Positions 6,125-13,500 of a stretch of DNA of 25,833 bases are shown here, in pieces (within the stretch, counting starts at the first letter, position 1; every line of letters starts with the position of its first letter). The stretch comes from a virus. The notes beneath the pieces are model-generated. The model did not search any database, was not told where the DNA came from, and saw only the letters and a program-made list of their open reading frames with translations. The stretch covers positions 1-25,833 of the IMG/VR virus record IMGVR_UViG_3300021371_000091. One strand, written 5' to 3'. Made by a program: the position numbers and the translations under genes.

Positions 6125-6952
6125 TTACAACACCAAATCAATAACATTAGGACTATTGTAAATACTTAAAGGCTTACCCTTCTTGTATTCTTTATAGTCT
6201 TCTAAGTAAGCTGCCATGATTGACCAACCAAAGTCCATTTGCTCTTTAGTCATCCTAAATACTTTAGAAGCATAAGGGTAAGTCTTTTCTTGGGCAACAA
6301 ACATAAAGTCAGTTACCTTATAACCAGCAGCTTCCATGCCACGTCTATAGTATGCTGCTTGTAAGTCGTATCTAAACTTTTTAACAGACTTTGCAAAGGT
6401 GTAAGGTTCAACTGATTGAGTAGTCTTGTAGTCCACTATAACTATCTCATCTTTTGAATCAGTATTATCTAAAGGTGGACATATCAAGTCAGGTCTACAT
6501 TTACACAACACATCATCTTCATACCAGTAAAAGCTAGACTCAGGAACTTTGCCTTTAGCATCAAGATAAGCATTACCTTCATAAATCATCTTATCCTTCA
6601 TGCCTTGTATAAGTTCTACATCAGCTTCTTTAAGCACAATAAGACCACGCTTCTCGTACTCTTCTTTAAGTTCTTTATTTGCCTTTGTGTAAGGACTACC
6701 GCTAATTACAACCACTTCCTTATCAAAGGCTTCCTGACCTTCTACAAGTAATGAATGAGCTGCAGTTCCAAACCTCATGGCTGGTGTTGTTTCTTGTTGA
6801 TGCTCTAGTGCATGTAATTGTGATTCACCAAACCTTCTAATGAAACTACTGCTAACACCAACACCTGCATGATAGTCTTTGTTAGGTATATCTTTAAACA
6901 CCCATGCTTTGCCACGTTGCTCTGATTGGTATTCTTTTAACTCTTCTATCAT
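6125..6952 (-). CDS. RecE-like 5'-3' exonuclease (PD-(D/E)XK, DUF3799 type)
   Basis: A 275-aa protein with the RecE/exonuclease VIII nuclease layout: RFGTAAHSLLVEG with His66, KCRPDLIC with Asp155, IVDYKTTQ with Asp174-x-Lys176, and FRYDLQAAYYRRG, which carries the Gln-Tyr motif (Gln198) of RecB/Cas4-type nucleases. It would resect double-strand ends to leave 3' single strands for annealing-based recombination. GGGGG lies 7 bases before the ATG, which overlaps the preceding TGA (ATGA). At 275 aa it is the compact catalytic form, lacking the long N-terminal part of E. coli RecE. No clear RecT follows; the SSB-like gene further along the operon is the only candidate partner seen. Confidence 0.85.
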   Translation of the reverse strand: MIEELKEYQSEQRGKAWVFKDIPNKDYHAGVGVSSSFIRRFGESQLHALEHQQETTPAMRFGTAAHSLLVEGQEAFDKEVVVISGSPYTKANKELKEEYEKRGLIVLKEADVELIQGMKDKMIYEGNAYLDAKGKVPESSFYWYEDDVLCKCRPDLICPPLDNTDSKDEIVIVDYKTTQSVEPYTFAKSVKKFRYDLQAAYYRRGMEAAGYKVTDFMFVAQEKTYPYASKVFRMTKEQMDFGWSIMAAYLEDYKEYKKGKPLSIYNSPNVIDLVL

Positions 6953-7125
6953 TGCACTACCCCCATAAGGTAAGCTATCTCAGTCAAAGACTCTCTAACC
7001 TTATGCTCATCATTACCAACTTGCACTTTAGTCTCACCAGTTATGAAGTCTTTGTAATAACCTCTTACCTCTCTTTTAGGTAGGCGGATTTCTCCGCCAC
7101 CTAATATATTAAATACTACTTCCAT
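6949..7125 (-). CDS. Unrecognised small protein, 58 aa
   Basis: Encodes MEVVFNILGGGEIRLPKREV, then RGYYKDFITGETKVQVG and a C-terminal helix ending LMGVVQ. No family recognised. AGGAGA lies 5 bases before the ATG; the TGA overlaps the RecE-like ATG. Codons 9-17 overlap a strong GNRA-loop hairpin. It is probably co-translated with the exonuclease. Confidence 0.65.
   Translation of the reverse strand: MEVVFNILGGGEIRLPKREVRGYYKDFITGETKVQVGNDEHKVRESLTEIAYLMGVVQ
7077..7103 (-). other. RNA hairpin with GAAA tetraloop inside a small gene
   Basis: In the transcript, TAGGTGGCGGA pairs with TCCGCCTACCTA around GAAA: 11 base pairs with one bulged A, GC-rich in an AT-rich region. GAAA is a GNRA tetraloop. 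It lies within codons of the 58-aa gene, about 25 bases past its start. Confidence 0.6.
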
Positions 7126-7211
7126 TTATCTCTCCTTTTATCTGACTCAATCGCCATAAGTATTACCAAGCAAGATATATATCCCACTATTAACATGATT
7201 ACATATTCCAT
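7116..7211 (-). CDS. Small single-span membrane protein, 31 aa
   Basis: Reads MEYVIMLIVGYISCLVILMA followed by IESDKRRDKWK: one hydrophobic segment (residues about 3-20) and a basic tail, so probably an inner-membrane microprotein with its C-terminus in the cytoplasm. Its ATG overlaps the TAA of the upstream gene (TAATG), and its stop overlaps the start region of the 58-aa gene. Function unknown. Confidence 0.55.
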   Translation of the reverse strand: MEYVIMLIVGYISCLVILMAIESDKRRDKWK

Positions 7212-7486
7212 TACTTCAATCTCCTCAGCCTAGCCTTCTCGTTGTTGTGTTGTCTTGTCTCCTCATTCAAAGGTGCATGTAACGCATCCAAGAAGTCTAA
7301 GGCTATCTTCCTTTGCTCTTTAGTTAGTTGCACCAGTATTTTGTAATCTGACCTTCTATACATAGGGTACTGGTAAAAACACTTATCCCTATTTTTGTAT
7401 TCCCAAAGAACTGGTTTATCTATGCCTTCTATATGGTCTTCCCAAATATAAAAAGCATCATCAAATCTTTCTGCAAATCTTTCCAT
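7211..7486 (-). CDS. Unrecognised protein, 91 aa
   Basis: A small protein rich in aromatic and charged residues (FDDAFYIWEDHIEG, then DKCFYQYPMYRRSDY) with a helical Arg/Lys-rich C-terminus (NNEKARLRRLK). No family recognised. It starts in a TAATG overlap with the upstream gene, with GGGGTG shortly before the ATG. It belongs to a run of small early genes ahead of the exonuclease. Confidence 0.65.
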   Translation of the reverse strand: MERFAERFDDAFYIWEDHIEGIDKPVLWEYKNRDKCFYQYPMYRRSDYKILVQLTKEQRKIALDFLDALHAPLNEETRQHNNEKARLRRLK

Positions 7487-7767
7487 TACTTCACCCCTTG
7501 TAAAACTTTATTAACATTGTCTTGAATATATTTTGGCAAGTCTGATGTTTGGTTATCAGGGAATACTTCAAAATAATCTTTATCGACATCCCACGCAAAC
7601 ATATCATCTTTAATGTTTTTGTATTTGACAATCTCAACATAAAAATATTTTTTGTTTTTATATTCATTGATATTGTTGGTTACCCTTCTTGACTGTTCTA
7701 AATCCCATTGCCAAGAATCCTCACCATTGTCTATAGTTATATGATATTCATAAAAAACTTTTGGCAT
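7486..7767 (-). CDS. Unrecognised protein, 93 aa
   Basis: Starts MPKVFYEYHITIDNGEDSWQ and alternates short beta-like segments (KYFYVEIVKYK) with acidic loops (DVDKDYFEVFPDN), ending in a helix. No family recognised. AGGGGG lies 6 bases before the ATG. It overlaps the next gene by one base and is probably translated with it. Confidence 0.65.
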   Translation of the reverse strand: MPKVFYEYHITIDNGEDSWQWDLEQSRRVTNNINEYKNKKYFYVEIVKYKNIKDDMFAWDVDKDYFEVFPDNQTSDLPKYIQDNVNKVLQGVK

Positions 7768-7768
7768 T

Positions 7769-7918
7769 TTATTTCCCCCTCTTTTTAGTTAGTTTTACTT
7801 CGTGACCTTGTCTTTTTAATCTACCCATTTTGCTAAATGCATAAACTAAGTCGCTAGTCTTGATGGCAACTACCCAGCCTAAGCTAGGTAGTTTTACTTC
7901 TAAAGTGTATCTAGTCAT
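7769..7918 (-). CDS. Unrecognised small basic protein, 49 aa
   Basis: Reads MTRYTLEVKLPSLGWVVAIK, then TSDLVYAFSKMGRLKRQGHE and VKLTKKRGK. The start overlaps the TAG of the upstream gene by 8 bases. A strand-helix-strand pattern and a very basic C-terminus suggest nucleic-acid contact, but nothing specific. The end of the gene supplies the AGGGGG ribosome site of its neighbour. Confidence 0.6.
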   Translation of the reverse strand: MTRYTLEVKLPSLGWVVAIKTSDLVYAFSKMGRLKRQGHEVKLTKKRGK

Positions 7919-8099
7919 TTGCTGCATCCTCTAAATCCATAACAACACTTGATAGGGTTGTGTTTAAAAAATTATACAATTCTGTATCTCTTCTTAAACC
8001 AACACCTCTAGCATGACATTCGCCTTGTAAGCTACTAAGTATTGACCATGCTCTATGTGCATCATCAATCATTTTTCTTGTTGCTTTTTTCTTTCTCAT
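7911..8099 (-). CDS. Unrecognised helical protein, 62 aa
   Basis: A basic start (MRKKKATRKMIDDAHRAW) leads into helices and an acidic end (VVMDLEDAAND). No family recognised. The ATG follows GGGGGTTAAATAAC, almost the same leader as the neighbouring 62-aa gene at 8289, which suggests a duplicated start region. Confidence 0.6.
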   Translation of the reverse strand: MRKKKATRKMIDDAHRAWSILSSLQGECHARGVGLRRDTELYNFLNTTLSSVVMDLEDAAND

Positions 8100-8100
8100 G

Positions 8101-8289
8101 TTATTTAACCCCCATTTTTTGTTGTTTTTGAATCTTCTTTATTTGCTTGTCGTATGACTTATAGTTATTAAGGTATTCCTCTCTTCTAGCTAAGTTCTCT
8201 GATGGTGTTTCACCAGCGAAAGGTCTCATATTGTTATATGCTTTTAACCAATGTGTTCTTTCTTTTTTTAAGTTTTCTAGTGTGTTCAT
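8101..8289 (-). CDS. Unrecognised coiled-coil-like protein, 62 aa; first early gene
   Basis: Begins MNTLENLKKERTHWLKAYNN and ends in a basic helix (DKQIKKIQKQQKMGVK). Helical and charged throughout, so probably a small coiled coil. I chose the ATG at 8289 because AAGGAG lies 9 bases upstream; a further in-frame ATG at 8319 would have no such site. It is the first gene after the promoter-like sequence at 8327-8354, which makes it a likely early gene. Confidence 0.6.
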   Translation of the reverse strand: MNTLENLKKERTHWLKAYNNMRPFAGETPSENLARREEYLNNYKSYDKQIKKIQKQQKMGVK

Positions 8290-8326
8290 GTTATTTAACT
8301 CCTTACTTTTATTTAACATACCACCT

Positions 8327-8354
8327 ATTATACATACATAAATGAAAATGTATA
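8327..8354 (-). promoter_or_regulatory. Candidate sigma-70-type promoter for the early genes
   Basis: On the minus strand TATACA (8354-8349) is followed after 16 bases by a perfect TATAAT (8332-8327). The -10 matches consensus in full and the -35 in 4 of 6 positions. It lies in the clearest non-coding gap of the region (8290-8377), between the end of the lysis-side genes and the first early gene. AT-rich DNA makes chance matches common. Confidence 0.5.
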
Positions 8355-8377
8355 TATAAATATAGAAAATAATTAAT

Positions 8378-8824
8378 TTATTTTAAAGGGTTCAATACTG
8401 GCACTTGGCTAAGTGTATCTAAGGTTTCTTGTAAGGAATCTATCTCTAGGCTTGGAGTTATTATCTTTTTATCAAAGGTAAAGTAGGTTTGCGAAGTAGT
8501 ATTTGGTTTGAAAAGTATTCGCTTATGTTCTTGGCTAAAGAAAACGAAAGCAAGAATATCACAATGATAGTTCTTATAAATCTCTGACATTGACCTTGAT
8601 GTTTCAGATGCAAAAGTGTATTTGCCTTCTTTAGACTCTCTTCTGCTTTTAACTTGGACTGTATATTTTGCATTGGCAAATTCTACCATTAAATCTGCGG
8701 GATGTTTTTCTTGGGTTGAATAGCAAAAGTCAGCGTATTCCAATAAGAATGTTTGTACTAAGGATTCTCCTAAAGCACCAAGTCGAGAATTACTTTGGTG
8801 GTCTTCCGATGTCTTTTTTGGCAT
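8378..8824 (-). CDS. PD-(D/E)XK nuclease in the lysis region
   Basis: A 148-aa protein with a nuclease core: GALGES (Glu20), HPADLMVEF (Asp44) and TVQVKSR (Gln57-x-Lys59). The Q-x-K form of the motif is accepted in several PD-(D/E)XK families, including small endonucleases of the PDDEXK_5 type, which I consider the nearest match. The later segment CDILAFVFFSQEHKRILFKP fits the outer strands of that fold. The start lies inside the end of the lysozyme gene (35-base overlap) and no good Shine-Dalgarno sequence precedes it, so expression probably depends on lysozyme translation. It could degrade host DNA or resolve phage DNA; the target is unknown. Confidence 0.7.
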   Translation of the reverse strand: MPKKTSEDHQSNSRLGALGESLVQTFLLEYADFCYSTQEKHPADLMVEFANAKYTVQVKSRRESKEGKYTFASETSRSMSEIYKNYHCDILAFVFFSQEHKRILFKPNTTSQTYFTFDKKIITPSLEIDSLQETLDTLSQVPVLNPLK

Positions 8825-9236
8825 CTTTAGTACACAATGCTAGTTGTCGTGAATTGTAATTTGCCCTGTTTGGAGTTTGTATAGCATATTTGCTATCTAA
8901 TAATTCTTCTGATGCTTCTAACCACATCCCCATTTCCATTAAGGCTCTTGTTCTTCTAAAACCCATAAAACCTTTGATACCCATTTGAAACGACATATCA
9001 ACACAACAAAGCTGTGCTTTTTCAGGAAAGCTACGCCAAACAGTCCAGTATTCATCAAGCTGATTCATAACTCTTTTAATATCGTTATCAAGTAGATACA
9101 TAGCTTCATCTTCTGTAACACCTCTATCTTGCAAGTTTCTACCTACACCAATAGTCCATCTACCTTCACTACATTGATAAAGGGTACACATAACCCCTTC
9201 ATGCCTGACTAGCATTTCTTTAACTTTATCGTACAT
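8790..9236 (-). CDS. Endolysin, T4-type lysozyme (glycoside hydrolase 24)
   Basis: A 148-aa muramidase that cleaves the peptidoglycan glycan strand at lysis. The active-site region reads RHEGVMCTLYQCSEGRWTIG: Glu13, then eight residues to Cys22, then five to Thr28. This is the E-8-(D/C)-5-T pattern of the family, with Cys in place of T4's Asp20. Later FQMG and YAIQTPNRANYNSRQ match the T4 lysozyme C-terminal lobe. There is no signal peptide or N-terminal membrane anchor, so release should depend on the holin gene just upstream. I chose the ATG at 9236, which overlaps the holin stop region; the frame is open further upstream only through the holin gene. Confidence 0.9.
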   Translation of the reverse strand: MYDKVKEMLVRHEGVMCTLYQCSEGRWTIGVGRNLQDRGVTEDEAMYLLDNDIKRVMNQLDEYWTVWRSFPEKAQLCCVDMSFQMGIKGFMGFRRTRALMEMGMWLEASEELLDSKYAIQTPNRANYNSRQLALCTKDAKKDIGRPPK

Positions 9237-9237
9237 A

Positions 9238-9630
9238 TTATTTGTTATGGACTCCTCTGAACTTTTCTGCTGTTCTAAGTGATGACATTCCAAGTAAGGA
9301 TAAAAGAATTGTAGTAAGTTGCGAAAAATCAAACTCAAGCTTTTCAAGTTGTAAATCAGTACCGCTAACTACAGCTATCCAAGTTGCGATAGGCAAGATA
9401 ATGTAATGAGTGCAAAGAGCAAACCCACAAACATATCCAATGCAGGGTCTCCATGACGATACAAACCAGTTCCCGTTTTTCGCTTCTTCAGCATTAAGAG
9501 CAATTTGTGCTTTATCCAAAGATATAAGTTCTTTTTGTAAGTCATGTGATAGTTGTTCTTTTAAGTCTTTATCCTGAACAAATTTGTCCAAGACATTATT
9601 TGCCACTTCAGCGATTTTGGTTATGCTCAT
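9238..9630 (-). CDS. Holin, 3-TM superfamily (GTA-holin type)
   Basis: A 130-aa membrane protein. The N-terminal half is a charged helix; then NWFVSSWRPCIGYVCGFALC carries the W-R-P motif that precedes the first span, followed by HYIILPIATWIAVV and a last hydrophobic segment ending LLGMSSLRTAEKFRGV. The WRP motif and the G-x-x-x-x-R-T-x-E-K ending are the marks of the GTA_holin_3TM family. It should make the membrane lesion that lets the lysozyme reach the wall. It lies directly before the lysozyme gene, as expected. Confidence 0.85.
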   Translation of the reverse strand: MSITKIAEVANNVLDKFVQDKDLKEQLSHDLQKELISLDKAQIALNAEEAKNGNWFVSSWRPCIGYVCGFALCTHYIILPIATWIAVVSGTDLQLEKLEFDFSQLTTILLSLLGMSSLRTAEKFRGVHNK

Positions 9631-9633
9631 AAA

Positions 9634-9834
9634 TTAAATAAGAAAATCTCTCAAGAGAATCAATAGCATTGAAATGACTATTGTAGTTAGACCGCCTTTA
9701 ATCCAATTATTCAAACCAGCAATATCATCATCTAGTTTTTCAAAATGCTTAAATGCTGTAGTCCACCTTTCTGAGCATTGAATCTCATGGTTTTTAAGGT
9801 CATGTGCTACATCATTAGCGGTCTTTCTAGGCAT
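9634..9834 (-). CDS. Tail-anchored membrane protein, 66 aa, lysis-associated
   Basis: An amphipathic N-terminal helix (DVAHDLKNHEIQCSERWTTA, then FKHFEKLDDDIAGLNNWI) is followed by a single hydrophobic C-terminal span (residues about 46-64, GLTTIVISMLLILLRDFLI). The layout resembles haemolysin XhlA-type and other phage lysis accessory proteins encoded beside holins. It starts in a TAATG overlap with the upstream gene. A role in supporting or delaying the holin is inferred from position and topology. Confidence 0.65.
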   Translation of the reverse strand: MPRKTANDVAHDLKNHEIQCSERWTTAFKHFEKLDDDIAGLNNWIKGGLTTIVISMLLILLRDFLI

Positions 9835-10067
9835 TAGTCTTCCTCTACTATTTCCTCTTCTTTAGGTAGAGTTTTATCAAAGGCTTCAATTAATATGTTC
9901 TTATGATTGTTAATCATATTATATAGATTGTAACTTCTTTGTAGCTCAGCTAGTTCTCTTCCAGCTACATTTAATTCAACAGCTAAACGGGTTTGCTCTT
10001 CGTTTAAATCTTCTGCTGTATATTCTCTACCATTAAAATTAATTATTACGTTTTTCTCTTCACTCAT
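9834..10067 (-). CDS. Conserved-type small phage protein, 77 aa
   Basis: Begins MSEEKNVIINFNGREYTAED, a short beta hairpin, then a long helix (NEEQTRLAVELNVAGRELAE, then LQRSYNLYNMINNHKNIL) and an acidic end. Proteins with this hairpin-plus-helix layout occur often near tail fiber and lysis genes of marine phages; no function known to me. I chose the ATG at 10067 with GGAG 6 bases upstream; a TTG at 10079 would extend it by four residues but lies before the ribosome site. Confidence 0.65.
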   Translation of the reverse strand: MSEEKNVIINFNGREYTAEDLNEEQTRLAVELNVAGRELAELQRSYNLYNMINNHKNILIEAFDKTLPKEEEIVEED

Positions 10068-10068
10068 A

Positions 10069-10179
10069 TTACTCTCCAAGTATTTTATTTTTAATAACCT
10101 TTAGCCATTGTGGCTTCTTTCTTTTTATTATAAATAAAGCTACACCTATTACAATAATTAATCCTATTAAAGTATCCAT
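10069..10179 (-). CDS. Small single-span membrane protein, 36 aa
   Basis: Reads MDTLIGLIIVIGVALFIIKR, then KKPQWLKVIKNKILGE. One N-terminal membrane span followed by a basic tail. AGGTGA, part of the end of the upstream gene, lies 7 bases before the ATG. Its last codons carry the ribosome site of the next gene. Located in the lysis group, so a lysis accessory or spanin-like role is possible but unproven. Confidence 0.65.
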   Translation of the reverse strand: MDTLIGLIIVIGVALFIIKRKKPQWLKVIKNKILGE

Positions 10180-10182
10180 ATA

Positions 10183-10539
10183 TTATTCACCTATAGTTTT
10201 TGTTTCAGTAGTTGGGTTAATCTCTTCAGATATTTTAGAGTCTAAAGCAGATTTTAAGTTTGCTACTTCCTCTTCACCCATAATGCCTTCTACCCAACCA
10301 GTAACCACTTCATTAGTTAAGTCTGCAAAAGGTATAAAGTCAGAACCAATATCCTCTAGTGATAATGATTGTGTGCCATAAACACTAGCTGTATATGGTA
10401 CTTGCTCACCATCTACTTCATGTGTCTCGCTGCTCTCAGCGTTTAATCTCCAATGCACATTGTAGACTGTGTCACTGTGTTCTTCGTATGTGGGATAAAC
10501 ATCTACTGTTTTACAATCCCAAGTGTATGTGTTGCTCAT
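10183..10539 (-). CDS. Conserved fiber-adjacent phage protein, 118 aa
   Basis: An acidic, beta-rich protein starting MSNTYTWDCKTVDVYPTYEE, with NVHWRLNAE, SVYGTQSLSLEDIG and FADLTNEVVTGWVEGIMGEE. This order (a W-D-C strand, V-H-W, Y-G-T-Q, then an L-T...V..WV helix) is a familiar conserved phage protein encoded next to tail fibers (DUF7936-like, by memory). The molecular role is not known to me; position suggests a virion or fiber-related part. AGGAG, overlapping the fiber stop codon, lies ahead of the ATG. Confidence 0.65.
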   Translation of the reverse strand: MSNTYTWDCKTVDVYPTYEEHSDTVYNVHWRLNAESSETHEVDGEQVPYTASVYGTQSLSLEDIGSDFIPFADLTNEVVTGWVEGIMGEEEVANLKSALDSKISEEINPTTETKTIGE

Positions 10540-10551
10540 GTTATATTTCTC

Positions 10552-13500
10552 CTATATTGCTGCAATAATAAATGCTAAGAGTTCATTATACCTGACTCCT
10601 AACCTAGTTTTCTCTTCGCCTGTTGTTTCGTCTGTCCAAGTGCTTGATATAAACATACCATAATCACCTGCATCCAAACCTTCAGTACTAAAAGCCTGTT
10701 GTAAATCTTGTGCCATTATACCAAAATGTATTCTAGCATCATCACCTTTATCAGCTACAGCAGACTTCCATCTGTACTTTTTAAGCAAACCTTTAGCTGC
10801 AACTGCAACTCTAGTTTCTGCATCTGATAAATCTTTTATGTCTTGTTTTTCATTTATGTCTGATGTTTGGATAGTTCCGTTAGTGGCGTATATGTCTTGG
10901 AATCTTGTACTTGCAGTTCCTAAATCAATATGATTATCAGCATCGCCACCTGAACCATTACTAGGTTTCATTGATGCTGAATCAAACTTTATTCCTCTAT
11001 TTACTGCTGAATCTATCAAAGCACCTGTCATATCTACAGAAGCAACATTAGCTGTTCCTGAAAGGTGAAGGTCTTTGAATCTTACACCTGAAGAACCTAA
11101 ATTAATTGCATCATCTCTAGCAGCTCCTGTACTTGGATTTTCAGGAATAATATTGTTTGAAGCATCCCAAAAGTTAATTCCTGTATCGTTTGTTCCGATG
11201 CTTAAATCACCTGCTCTAGTACCAATACTTCCAACTGTTGCACCTGCTTTATTGAAAGTTATAATTTGACCATCAGTACCCTGCCTATTAAATACAGCAG
11301 TTGTATCGCTATCTCTTGCTATTTGTATATGGTCAGGTGCTATTAAAACACCTTCACCTGTGGTGTTATTGTAAAGCGAGGTATCAGTAGTACCCACCAA
11401 CAGATTGCCATCATCATTAATAGTAGCTTTTAAAAAGCTATTAAGATAAAAGTTTATATTTGAACGTGCATATATAGCCATATTATTAGATGCTGTATCT
11501 GCAATAACTTTATTTACATAATTACCATCACTTGTTCTTGATATATATAAACCATCATCTTCTAATTTAGCTTTTCTATTAGTTGTTCCTGTATCTGCTA
11601 ATACCTCACCAACATTAGCTGTTCCTGAAAGGTGTAGGTCTAGGAATCTACTAAAACCAGCACCTAAATCAATAGCACCATCTCTTGTGTTTCCATTTGC
11701 ACCTGATGGATAAATAGAATCTCCTGCTTGATGAAAGTTCAAATTTGTATCACCTGAACCAACAAATAATCTATTGCTGAGATAGCTTCCAAGGCTTCCA
11801 ACTGTTGAGCCATCTTTGCGGAAGTCTAGAATGGTGCCATCTGTCGTTAATCTATTAAAATAAGCTACAGTACCTGCATTTTTTGTTGCTATTAAGATTC
11901 CATTGGGGTCTATCTCAACTCCTGTAGTAGCAATATTTGCAGCAGTCTTCCCAACTAATAGATTCCCCGAGGAGTCTATGGTTGCTCTAGTTGTATTTGA
12001 TGTACCAAAACTTAAACTTCCTGCTTCCCTATTATTAACAAGAGCATTAAGACCATTTATATAAATTTCTAAACCATCTGTAGAGCCATCGCCTGTTGTA
12101 GAGTTTTTAAAATTAATTCTTGGAATAGTAGAGTTATATATACTTAAGCCACCACCACTAGGAACACTTGGCGAAACAGTTCCAATTCCAACGTTGCCAG
12201 CACTAGTCATAGACATAATAGTTGCTTTAGAAGTGCCATCATCATTAACACTCTTGAAGTGCATTAAGCCATCATTAACCTGTGTTAAAAAGACTCTTGA
12301 ATTAGCAGTTGCACCATTATCAGACATTATAATACTAGCTAAAGTATCACCCTCAAGAATCATCTGACCTCTATCTGTGCCACCATCTACATGAAGTTTA
12401 GTTGTGCCATAACTTGCACCATGTAAAGTTCCAGCAGTTGTTGTGCCTATTCCCAATCGTCCCGAGGCATCCAGTCTTGCTGACTCGCTACCAGCATTAC
12501 CACCTGTACCGAATGTCATGTAATTATCTGTGTATGCAGAACCTCTATAACCACGAATCCATACGTTAGGAGTTCCTGCATCATTTGTGCTAGGACTAAA
12601 ACCTAATTGACCATAAGTTCCTGCTGTGGTGCTGTTGCGTTGTATTGTTATACCATCGCCATCAGTATCAGTTTTTACATGAAGTTTTTTATTTGGCGAA
12701 TCAGTTCCAATTCCAATGTTTCCATTAGTGCCTTCAATAAACATAGCTGTACCATTGGTTTCACTACCAAATTTTACATCTCTTGTAGAATCACCTTTTA
12801 AGGTTAAAACACCACTTTCGTTTTTTAATCTACCTACAACTGTATTACCACTTACAGAACCACCAACCTGAAAAGCAGAACCATTGTTGATAGAAACATT
12901 GCCGCCTTCTATTGAAAGCTTGTCTTGTGGCGAATCAGTTCCTATGCCAATTTTTCCGTTGACAAGAATACGCATCTTTTCATGGTCTGAATCGCTGTCT
13001 CTACCTGTATAGAAACGCATATCCATCTTACCGCCACCTTCAACTCTTGTAGCAGCTATTTTTGCACCGATTGCTGTTTTATCTCCTGAACCAATCCATT
13101 CTATAGCACCACCATCTGCACCAGTATTATTTGCTGTGTTTGTCCATAACTTAAATAATCCAGTAATACCAGTATCAGCGTTGTATGCAGTAACTTTAGC
13201 ATCAGGCGAATCAGTTCCTATTCCAACTGAGCCTTCTACTACAATGGTTTGGTCAAAGATTGCAGATTTACCACCTGAGTTTGCACCAACCGCAAGGGTA
13301 TATGTTCCGCTTGTATCTGCTGCAAAAGCACTTGCAGGTGTAACGTGCATACCATCTGAAACAGATAGCTTTTGACTTGGTGCTTGTGTGCCGATTCCAA
13401 CCGAGCCTGACGAATTAATGAAGAAACGAGTATTTACACCTTGTGATAAATAAAAGTTATTTGCATAACTTGCTAACTGATATTCACCATTAGAATCTTT

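Noticed and set aside
8366-8384. AAAATAA/TTATTTT hairpin at the end of the nuclease gene as a terminator
   Set aside because: The stem has only A-T pairs and the following bases are not a T-run; too weak to call in AT-rich DNA.
8461-8679. 72-codon minus-strand frame inside the lysis-region nuclease
   Set aside because: Lies wholly within the nuclease gene in another frame, with no ribosome site and no motif.
9237-9347. N-terminal extension of the lysozyme frame by 37 residues
   Set aside because: The extension overlaps the holin gene, whose own frame has clear family motifs; the extra residues look like shadow coding. The ATG at 9236 gives the normal family start.
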